From positions 8,583,278-8,647,277 of the forward strand of contig CAIIXF020000008.1 of NCBI GenBank assembly GCA_903813345.2: DNA of 64,000 bases, written 5' to 3'. The stretch comes from Owenia fusiformis (lineage: Eukaryota > Annelida > Polychaeta > Sabellida > Oweniidae). Positions 49,701 through 61,700 of this stretch are shown in pieces. The notes beneath the pieces were generated by a model. That model saw nothing but the letters and a program-made list of their open reading frames with translations, did not search any database and was not told the origin of the DNA. A program made the position numbers and the translations under genes. The first letter of the stretch is position 1. Each line of letters begins with the position of its first letter.

Positions 49701-52700
49701 ATGTTTGTGGTCAAGGGAACAGAATTTGCAATGAGGCCACTATATTCAAAATGGCCGCTGTGTTCATGTAATTTCTTACATATCCTGGGTGCCTAGTCTC
49801 GCTCTGTCTGGTCCATATCCAAATTCATATACTGTTGAAGCTGTCAGCCATGAGTCTGGAATTCTGTGAGATGACCCAGTAACCAATAATTTACCAATGC
49901 ATTCATCTAGAAATTGTGAAGATTTTATTTTATTTTCTAGATATACTACTCATACAATATTACAATGAATCACATTCCAGAATTTAGAAATCCCCAACAG
50001 TAGCAGAAATGCAGTGTGAAATGTTGGAAGCAATGTTGTCCGTCTGTCTGCCCGTCCATCTGTCCATCCGTCCTTCATTATCCCTCTGAATGAAGTTCAA
50101 TCATTTGTCACAGAGATCAAATACCCAGTCACAGATTTGGCTAATATTATAGGCTTTTTACAGACCTATCATTGTACAAATTATGTACAACCTTATTAGT
50201 AAAATATTTTGTTTCTGTTTGATACCTTTCTCCAGTTTGAAAAAAGTGATGAAGCATGTGCAAAAATAACATTATATTGTCAGTATAATGTTTTCCTTTG
50301 TTTTCATATAGATATTACATTACCATGGGAATGGGAGTCTTTAGTATGTAAGTCAATAAGCTTCTTTAGATCATCAATATCTGTCTTCATCTTAGTCACA
50401 TCCTTCTTTATTGTTCCACAGCATTGATTTGCTCCACTTACTGAAAATGGATATATTATATGAAGTCCAGGTGATTTTGATAGGTAAATTTATTTTTGTG
50501 GTCATCCATTGCCTCATACATATATGTGTAATCAATACATATCAGTATATAAAATTATGTCTTGAAATGATGTAAGATTTGTTTCACATGTCATTGTAAA
50601 AGTCAGCTTATAGTAAAAAAGAAGTCAATGAGTTTGTAAAACTAAATCTCAATGAAATGCAGGGAAGATTCACAATAATTAATCCTGTAAAATGATTTTA
50701 ATGCTAAGACAGACAGTGTTCAAGAAGTAAAGTACGCGCAAAATGACAATAGAAACCCCCATGTTAAGAAATTGATAATGACGATAGTAATATTGGAGAC
50801 AAAAATATCTTACCTTCCTGTGAAATATTAAAAGTTTCCCTATAAAACCAGAATTGATATTTATTGGTTGATATGTTTATTGGTTGCTGTTTTTCTGTTT
50901 CTTGTGATCAGAATGATATATCGGATGTAGTGCCATACCTTCAATCGAATAGAATGCTGGGATCAACAGAATAAATAACATCAGTATAGTTTCCATGGCT
51001 CCCTGTTCCACCTTGGATTTCTTCCTGTTGTCTGGTTGTTCTTGCTTCAGCTTTCACCTTATGCGAGTGGTAACTCGTGTTTTTAACATATCAAGTACAG
51101 TCGACACTCTGATGGCTCTGATTGGCTAGTAGTTACAATACATTGTTAAAATTAGATAAATCCAGAATGCCAATCATATCAGCAGCATTTTTCCTCACCC
51201 TCACCATGCATGTTATTTAATGTTTGAAGTCAATTGTAGAACATAGAGAGGCAATGTCAGCCATGTAGCCATGTGACATAGATGCCATTGCCTCCCTGTC
51301 CTCTAAATGAAATTATCAAATCCAATTTCCACTTTGATTTCTACTGCTACACTGGATACTACCAGGTGCAGCAATAGAAATGTAGATACTGTGCTCTCTC
51401 TAATGAGCGCACATGCAACTTTTATGTTGAGTATGGTCTAAAATAAAAAGTATGAAGTTTAATGCATTGGTTTTGATTATTAACACAAGATATCGATTGA
51501 TGATAATATTTAATTCAGAGAAAGAAATACAGAAACAGTAGAGTATGTAAACTTTAATGATATCAACTAAAAAGATTATCTAAATAATAATGTGTGCTTA
51601 TTGGAATCTCTCAATATCTTTTCCTTTTACATTTATATTTGGAAACCACACTTTGCGCTCATTAGAGAGAATACAGTATAACCATGCAGGGGGTAAAAGC
51701 TTATTAGAAGTAAATCCATCGGTTGTTTTTATTGTACCTAAAAAAGGTACAATATTGTCAGCTTGGCGGGTGGACAGCATCTCACTTTTCTTGTCATCAC
51801 GATTCCAAGAAGAGCATACTCATCAAAATTACACTTCTTCAAATTTTTACACATGTTACATGGTAAGAAGTTCTAGAGCTAATTAACTTTTCAGTAGCCA
51901 TCTTGCTTTCTGGGAGTAGTTTTGGAAGTTTTTGATAAATGTTGTCATCGCGATTCCAGGAATTACTTCAAATTTTTACACATGTTAATGGTAAGAAGTT
52001 CTAGAGCTAATTAACTTTTCAGTGGCCATCTTGCTTTCTGGCAGTCGTTTTGGAAGTTTTTGATAAATCTTGTCATCGCGATTCCAACAACAATTTTGGT
52101 TTTCAGTCAAGGGGATGTGATCGTGGCATAAGCAACCCAAAAAGATTAAGATTTGTTTTGAATTTTACAAAAATTGATGTAACTTCCTTCAAAATTGAGC
52201 TAGAAGCTTCAAATAAAAAGCATTTTAAAACTCCTTTCTTCTTCTATCTAAGGGTTATATTGTCATTGGTTATTTGGGGGGCACCCCTCCTTTCTACGCC
52301 TATGTACAGCTACAATATTGTTAACCCCATGTTTTGTTTCTGAAATTATTCCATTACAACAAATCTTGATATTCACTGCTGGTGTAGCATAAAATAGAGG
52401 AATGAAAATAATTGAATTTATTATGATATTAATAAAAATGGAAATAATTTGAAGCTGGTAAGATAAAAAGATAAAGTTGATAAACTATCACGACTGTAAA
52501 GCCATTAGCAATGCAGGCATTATTATACGAAACATAAAATTAGATGATAAAACATTAAAACAAATAATAAAAACAATAGGGCGCCAATATTTTCAATAAA
52601 GGGCGCCAACATATCTCTATTTCACATCAGTGTTGCTGAATACAAATTGAATGTTGATAATAAGGCAGACATTTATACTGATCCATACATACATGTACAG

Positions 52701-55700
52701 TTTCATAATTGCCAACTACTTTTATGGAAACTGTCAAGGGATATACCAGATATGGCTATGCTGTTAACATACACAAGATTAAATTGTATTAGATGTGATT
52801 GTGTTTGAAAATATATGTTTTAGTATAGGTTGATGTTTGTGTACATATTTCGCTCTTGTGATTTGTTATATTGATTGGAATATTTATAGAATTGTTCATT
52901 TTTTAAATTTTTATTCTATAATATTTTTATACTACATAAATGCAAAAAATTGTATGTGATGTTCATTTGGTGGGAAGTCCAATTTTTTCAGAAAGATGGT
53001 AGCCATTTTGAAACTTGTGACCATTAAAATATTTCTCTTTGAAATATTTTTGATCTAACTGTTTGTTGTGACCTTTGAAATATTTTGTAGGTGTTTATTT
53101 TCAGGACGCCCTACTAATACTGTATAATACTAATATCTACCTGAATAAAAAGAATTAGGCAAAAGTATTGAATTATTGAATATTGGCTATAGTGTCAAGC
53201 TTTGAATTAAAAAAAACTTTGATTTGACCTAGGTCTTTTTATTTCCCCACCACATAATGTGGGGCCATATTGTTGGCCTAGGCACGTCCGTCTGTCTGTC
53301 TGTCCATCCATCTGTCCATCCATCCGTCCGTCCGTCCGTCCGTCCGTCCGTCCGTCCGTCCGTCCGTCCCTCCGTCCGTCCGTCTGTCTCTTTCTCCAAA
53401 ACCGCTACAGATATCACCTTTGAATTTCCAGGGATAACTCATGAGTGCATACAGATGTAGATGTAAAATTTTTAACTCAGTACCTACTGTAAAGTACCTG
53501 TAAAGTCTTGTCTTTGCGTTTTCAGGTTAACCGTTTGAGGGATCAATTTTTAATTTTCAGGGATGATTCTTGGTATGAAAATCTTGGAACTGATTAGTTT
53601 TTCCGCATTCTTGGTAAATTTTAAGGTGGCCATTTTGGATTTTCCATCCTGAAATCATCTCTGTAAAGTTTTATCTACAGGTTTCCTAGCAAACCAGATG
53701 ACTGACCGATTTCAAATTTCCAGGAATGATTCTTTGTATGAAAATCTCAAACTACATGTACTTAGTCTTTGGGCAGTCCTGCTAAAGGATTGGTATTGAT
53801 ATTGAGAACTTTTTGAACACACGTTTCTCTTAAACCAGTCATAAAAAAATCTAAAAATTTAACACATAGTCAATTTAATGGTCATCTTTTGAATGGTAAC
53901 AATATAATTTGAAAAATATATATATACTCATCTATATTGTTTTAGAAAACACATCAAACACTTGTTTTGTTCTTGGTATCATGTTTCCAGAGTGAAATGA
54001 AACATCTTTCCGAACCTCATTGGAACAAAACGACATAAACGCAACATGTTTAGGTATCTCAATATTGTAATTATACAAAGGAAATTTTGGTTGATTTTAA
54101 AAAAGTATCTTGTTGATGAAATAAAAAGTTTATCTTGATTTTTATCTATTTTGGGGGGATTTTTAAAAAATTTTTGAATACTTTTTTAAAATTAACCAAA
54201 AATTCCTTTGTATAACTATAATATTGAGAGGTCTAAAACATGTTGTGTATGCTATTTTGCTCCAACAAGGTTTGGAAAGACATTTTATTTCATTCTCAAG
54301 AAATGGTAGAAAGGAGCAAAAACAATTGCACTTAAAAGCAAAAAATGTTAACAAAAACGGTAATATATTTCTAAATAATTTTCGCATTAAATTGTTGTCA
54401 ATTACTAGTAGTCAACATTACATAAAATACCGTGTTTTTTTACTGAATGTTTTCAATGATTGGTTTAAGAGAAAAACATTGTTGAATTCAGTTTTCCATA
54501 TTGATACCACTCCTTTGGATATCTGATAACTGATTAGTGTTAGACATTCAGAATGAAAAACTTGCAGTATACTGTAGCATCATCCATTGGTGGGGACATG
54601 TTGTACGCATTTGTGTTCTTGTTTACTTTTGTCCTTGACATTTATTTTAAGTAAAGCTTGACATGATTGAACAAATTATATTTGATGATTTAGGCTAAAT
54701 GTTTTATTTATAACTGTGAAATGTAAATATTGGTTGTTTATAATTTCATCAATTATCATTTTGTACTAGAACAGCATAACTATAATAACAACCTATGATA
54801 TCAAATCTCATTGCCACTTGGTCCCTCCAAGCTGTTGGATTGATGCATACATAATTATCTAGCCTTCACACTCTTAAACATGTTGAGTACTAGAGTGATT
54901 CTATCACTGTTTCCTTGAAAAGGCCGAAATTGGATGTAGGAGACAGTTGTATTTTCAGATTGACTTACATTCAGCATTGGTACATGTTACACAGCAGGGT
55001 TAAAAAGCTTCCTTACGAAGTATTTTGACAAAAAGCTCCATAACGAAAGATTTTTGTGCCTACCCGTATGTAACACCTCCACTTTCTATTGAAAAGCTTC
55101 TCTGTTAATATGAAGCAATTGACTAGGAAATTCAACCAAGGTAAGATCCCAAGGATCGTGGCAGTGTAACACATGGCTTAATTTGAAAATGCTTAGTTCG
55201 GGGGTTTGTACATGCGTGTAATAAAGATCACATAACAGCATTCTATTATTAATGAAGGAATTACAAGTGAAGTACATGTTTATACTTCATATTACTTCTA
55301 TGCTAGTGTAGAATAATTATCTACTAGCGTTTCTGATTGTCGCTCACCTGTCCCAAGCCCAAGTGAATGTAATTTCCCATCTTTCCTCGCATTTCATTTT
55401 AGATAACACATCTTACAAAACTTAAAAACAAAAAATCAGATCCAGCTAATGGATATCTCAATTTCCTAATGTCTGATCAATATATAAACCTAGAATATTT
55501 AAATTTCCCTCTTTTCCAAATACCAGTTGACGGAATTGGTCTAAATTCTATTTGCTGATGACCAGGGACAAAGGAGCTCTGCTTAAGAAGAAATTTTAAT
55601 AATGCAACTGAATTTCAAAATGGTCACCATTTTTTGTACAAGATTTAATCTTTGATAACATTAATACCATCAGTGGACAGATTTGGTTCAAAATTTATAT

Positions 55701-58700
55701 GCTGATACACAGGGACAAAGGAGCTCTGTTCAAAAGAAATTTTCAAGATGGCCAGTTTTATCAAAACATGTTTTGTTCAGTGGGATTTGGTACTCTGTGG
55801 AGTTACTGTTTTCTGCACATGAGAGATATTTTTTTCTCTTTGCATCACTATTTAATGTAACATTATTACAATTTATCACCATATACATGTATATATAACT
55901 ATCAAATAGGATTCATTTAAAGTACTAATCAAAAACAAATGGTAGTCTTATAGGATAATATCTTCTTCATTAATTTATTGCAATTTTGTATACATTGATT
56001 ATAATGCCATGAAATGTGCAATAAATCAAATTAATTCTTCTCTTGATGTCTTTTTCTACCTTTTCACTCTTAATTATGCAACTGTTTGTACTTAACAGTA
56101 TACGAGGGTTGTCCCAGAAGTAATGCACTATATGCTCTAACTTTCTTTAATATTCGTCAATTCAGCTGAAATTTTGTGTATATAACAAATGAAGTTTTAT
56201 CTATTATATCCTGAAGTTTCAGCATCAAATATTTACATTAAGTCTTAATACGGTTGCTATAGCAACATGGGGATAGGGGTGGGCGGGGCAGGTACCAATT
56301 TTTCTAATTATGAAAAGATCCAAAGTGTTATTTTATTAATATTTCTTTCTTTTAAATTATCAAAATGTTTCGAAAATTGTTAAATTTATCCAGCATGATG
56401 TTAACCAAGTACAAATAATGACATTTAGCACTATCATTCATGTCATAACACCACAGTTCAATAGTCACAAATTCAAATACAGTCGCAGTCAAGAAATTGC
56501 AAAATGGCTGCAATTCTTACCTGATAACAGAAGGCCTTGCGTATGGTGGTCTAATTTCATACTTCACTTGGACTAACAGCCACGCAAAACTGATGCTACC
56601 ATGAAGGAAGTATAAAATGAGTATATACTTAGTACCAGATAGAACTACAATTATGAGGTGGCAGAAGAGATTTAAAAGAGATGACTGGACCCTGGATGAA
56701 AACTCCAAACAAACATGGGAGACAAAAACTCCACAAGCCACTGTGGAAGAAATTGCCAAGAGTGTTTTTTCCTGACATGCATCAAAAGTGCATAACATGC
56801 AAAGGACAATGTTTTGAGAAAATGTGAAATGGGACACTGTGAAATATACAACCATTAAATCTAGGATGTGCTCATAGTAATTTAGTATCTTAAAATGTAT
56901 TTTTGAGCATACTTCTTACAGCTACACAAAATGGTATTTGTTGATTAATTATTTCATATGTTCAATTCTTTGTTCATTTTGACACGAATGTATAAACTGC
57001 CCCACCCTACCCAAACTCACCAACTTGATTTTGTTATAACATCAATATAGTTTTATCAGTCAACATGAAAATTTGTAGAATAATCAAAATGTCTCTAAGG
57101 AACATTTACTGAAAATTTCATGGAAAAATATCAATTATCGATAAAGTTAGAGCATATAGTGCATTACTTCTGGGACAACCCTCATATATAATCCTTCTTA
57201 GCATCCTATGATATCGAAACGCATGGAAATTGTAGCTTTCCAACTCACTGGGTTGATACGGACATATCTTGCTTGTACAGGATCAAACATGTTAAGAACA
57301 GGTGTCCACATGTCACTATTGCCCTCCATAATCTAGAAATAGATACATTATTAGTTAGAGTAATTTTTGTTTTAAATCATTGTAATATGCTTTTTGGTGA
57401 CAAATTGTGTCATAGTCTATCAAGGCAATTGATGTCAATTGATGTCATGCCGCTTTGAATTTGGTATTTATAAATATATTTTAATAATTCAACTGAATGA
57501 AGTTGATAGTTGTAGCAAGGATATCAAGAGAGCATTGGATGACCTTACTGTGCGATACATGATTTGTAACCAACAGTTTGTGATAACAGTGGATGGAACC
57601 CAATACACTTATTTTCCTTAAGTAAAGTTCAAACAATAATTTTGTAACAAATCAATGCTTATTTATGTTGTCTGTTTCCAAACATGAAACTGAATGAAGG
57701 ATGCTGTCTAGCTAGGAAGCAGTAAATAGATCCAAGGTGTAACTTGAGACACACGTGTATAACAGAAAGTGAAAGCAAGTATGTACATGACTGGATATCT
57801 GGTAAGTCAGTATAAATATATTTAATGTCGGCTTGCAGATCCCTTAAATTTCTTTTAATTACATCATCCCAAATATGGATCGTCATTTTGGAAATACTTA
57901 AATGAGACTTTTCCAAAAAAGAAATCGATGAATACTTTTGCATCTGTGTTACTGGAAAATAATGAAGTTTCAACAGATAAGAATGTTATATTGGAAAAGT
58001 GGAAACAAGATTTTGAAACAGTTTACAAGAAAGATGATAATGATAAAATTGAAGTAGATAATATTAACGCGTTGTTTGAGCTTGACGAAAATAAGCATAT
58101 AGCAAAAGAGAATACTAGTATTCAAGAAGACGAGTTGTTAAACAGTACCATTACTCTAGAAGAGGTTGGGTATGCCATATCGAAGTTGAAAAATAAGAAA
58201 AGTACTGGTATGGATAATATTCCAAATGAGATACTGAAACTACCATCGCTGAAAATGTTATTGTATAAACTTTTTAATGTTTGTTTTACAAACAACATTA
58301 TTCCAGATGTTTGGTTATATTCTATCATTCATCCTATATTAAAAAAAGGAAAGGACAGTAAAGTTCCATTAAATTATAGAGCAATATGCTTATTATCAAC
58401 TGTTGCTAAAGCATTTACATCTATTTTAAATAGCCGAATAGTGAGGTTTCTTAATGAGCACAAGATACTTTGTATAGAGCAAAATGGATTCAGAAAGTTT
58501 CGTTCATGCATAGAACATATTTTTACATTAACGACTGTGGCTAGAATACGAAAATATTTAAATATGGATACTTATTTCTGTTTCGTCGACTTCAAATGTG
58601 CATTTGATTCTGTAAATAGGGATCTATTGTTTCATAAAATGAAGATGAAAGGTATAAACGGAAAAATGTTAGATATTATAATGACCCTGTATTCAAATGT

Positions 58701-61700
58701 AAAAGGTTGCATGATTTAAGTGAAAGTATTAACAACCTAAAATGTGGTGTACACATGGGTAATGAAGGCATGTTAAGCTTGTTAATGTATGCAGATGATG
58801 TTGTTTTGATATCGAGTAGTAAAGATGGTTTGCAAAAATTATATCGTTGGTCAAATACTTGGTAGTTGAAAATTAATACTGATAAAACCAAGGTGATGGT
58901 GGTATCAAAGAAGAAATATGAAAACTTTGAAAATTTAGAGTTCAAATATGGTAAATCTTCACTTGATGTAACAGATAAATATCACTATCTTGGTATAGAT
59001 ATTACATATAACTTAGATTTTTCCTTAACTGCTGAAAAAGTAAGTTATTCTGGAAGTAAAGCGCTTGGAGCTATGAGGTCAAAGTACCTACAATTGAAAG
59101 GTTTACACTTTGATATTTACACAAAATTATATCACAGTACAGTCGCATCGGTAATGGATTATGCATCTGGAATCTGGGGTCTGCATAGAAAAACTCATAG
59201 TTTTACCAATAAAATACAATTTAATGCCATAAGGAGCTTCTTGGGTGTCAGTAAAAAATGCCCTATCAGCTTTTTAGAAGGCGAGTGTGGATGGACCCCA
59301 AATTATATAAGACATTATATAGAAGGTATTCGATTAGGCTATTGTATAGATTAGTTGTTAATTGTGAAGAGGCCAATATGGCAAAGAAAGCATTTAGATG
59401 GGATTTAAGCTTAGCCAAATTGAAATGTGATTTTACCTGGAATGAAGAAATCCAGAGCATATGTAAAAGTGTTGACATGCTAAATATGTATGATGATATT
59501 AAAAAATGTAAAGATTTTAAAAAATTTGTGAATCAAATGAAAGGAAAATTAATGAAAGTACATGAAACTCAATGGTTGGAGACAATTAGGGAAAAAAGAA
59601 AATTGACTTTTTATAAGAGCTTTAAATTATCTTTTCAAAGGTCTGAATATTTATTTTGTAATTTTTTGAGTAGAAAACAAAGATCTGTTTTAGCTAAATT
59701 TCGATCTGGCACTTTACCTTTAGAGATTGAAATGGGTAGGTGGCAGAATATACCAAGTCAAGAGAGATATTGTAGGCAATGTAAGAATGAAATAGGTGAT
59801 GAGTTTCATTTTTTATTCAAGTGTAAAGTTAATCATAAATTAAGAGAGGAAATGTTTTGTAAAGTAAAAGGTATATATGATCTATTTGAGTCTTGTGATA
59901 ATGAAAAGAAAACAATGTACTTATTGAATTCTAAATCACTCTGTAAATATGTTTCAAATTTTTTGCTTTTGTCTTTGGAGGCTAAAGATAGATTAAAGTA
60001 AGTGTTAATTCTGACTTATCTGCTTATAATATGATTGTAATTATGTCTCATAAGCCTTTGGAGGCTGGCCGTATAATTACGGGTGACACTGTAATGAATA
60101 AATAAATAATATAGCAAAATATCAACCTGATTATTATTCCTCACAGCATATTTATATATACTTCCATTTGTGCTGTAAGAAACTTTGTAAGATGTCACCC
60201 ATTGGTAATGTACAGTCGAGATCCTTCCCTGGGTAATAACACCAAAGACTTGCATTATTTTTCCCAGATCTGCTTGTATCCATTGATTTTGGTCCTTTAT
60301 TTTAGCACTCCAACCTCCTCTCATATTCGCTCCTCTAAAAATAAATGATATGTAAAATGAGTGACTGCACATGACACCCTATCGTTTTTTTAATTACTTC
60401 ACATATACCAAAATCAGCTTTTGGGGATGAATACTAAATAGAGGAGGCATAAAATAAATATTAAGTCTTACTCCATTTGTGTTCCAAGTCTCGCTCTATG
60501 AGGTCCATGTCCATTATCAATCATACTAGAAGCAGTCAACTCGGAGTCTGGAACCCTGTGTCTTAGTCCATTAACCAATAACATTCCCATACATTTATCT
60601 GAAACAACTCAGAACTGTTGTATGTACAATAAAACAAAAACGAGTTGAGAGAAACTTTCCAAAATCGTACAGTATGTTTTTGTAAAATGACTCAGAGTGA
60701 TTTGATTTTGAAATAATGTTGCATATCTTATTAGTAATACATGTACAAACATTTTCTGTTTTCAAATGGTTGATATTATTAAATATTTTCTTTCATGATG
60801 TACAAATGGAAACATTTTTTACAACTTTGTATATTTTCTATGAAGTAGTTAGTTTAGTCTTAGTTTAATTTTGTATATTGTAGTTTGTAGTGACTAATAT
60901 GTCATTGCAATGACATCAGAGAGTCAATAAAAGATATATATAAACATACAAAGTGTAAGAAGCCAAAACTGGTGAAAAGTACTGCAGCCCCCATGTGCTT
61001 AGAAAATTTAAAATACCTCATTCAGACCATTCTAATATGTGCCGATATATGATTAAAAGTCAGAAATCCCTAGGAATTTCATTTATGACAATTTTGTTGC
61101 TTATTTTCAACATCAGAATATACAACACATTAATTTTATGATATTGATGTAGATTGTTATCGAAGAGTTTATGGTAAAGATTACTAAAATGAAATAAGAA
61201 TGTATGTATTTTTTAATACGCAATATATGAATTTTGTGAAGTGGGGTGGGCACTTATTAGGGGGTGCTAAATACAGTGATTACAGTATTTATTTATATAT
61301 GTCTTTTTGAAAGAAAGTTACAAGAACAAAATGGAGAAAAGAGGTAGTAAGACTCTACAGGTATAATTTATCAAAGAATAGTACTTCATGTTTGGGTAAG
61401 AAATTGTGAATTCTAATTAATTCATACCTGTCTATCTGTTGTTATTGAGTTATTTTCATCATTTAGATTTAGTGTCACTGAACAACAACAAAAATGCAAA
61501 CAGATGAACAATACATGAAAAAAGAATGAACAACTTCTAACATTTTTCTCATGTGGTACTTTTTTACACTTTGCTCAAACCTTTTAATCTGTCACAACTC
61601 CTTAGAACAATATATTACAATATATTTTCAAAATACCTGATGTTCCAATCTGTTTTTTTAAGTCTTCAATATCTTTCTTTATATTGGTTATATCATTTTC

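Noticed and set aside
51590-51886. 98-codon plus-strand frame
   Set aside because: It spans the junction of two dispersed repeats (the inverted CTCTCTAATGAGCGCA arm and the GTACCT element) and is not gene-like.
53285-53390. Coding frames in the (CCGT)n tract
   Set aside because: A pure microsatellite read on both strands gives long but meaningless open frames.
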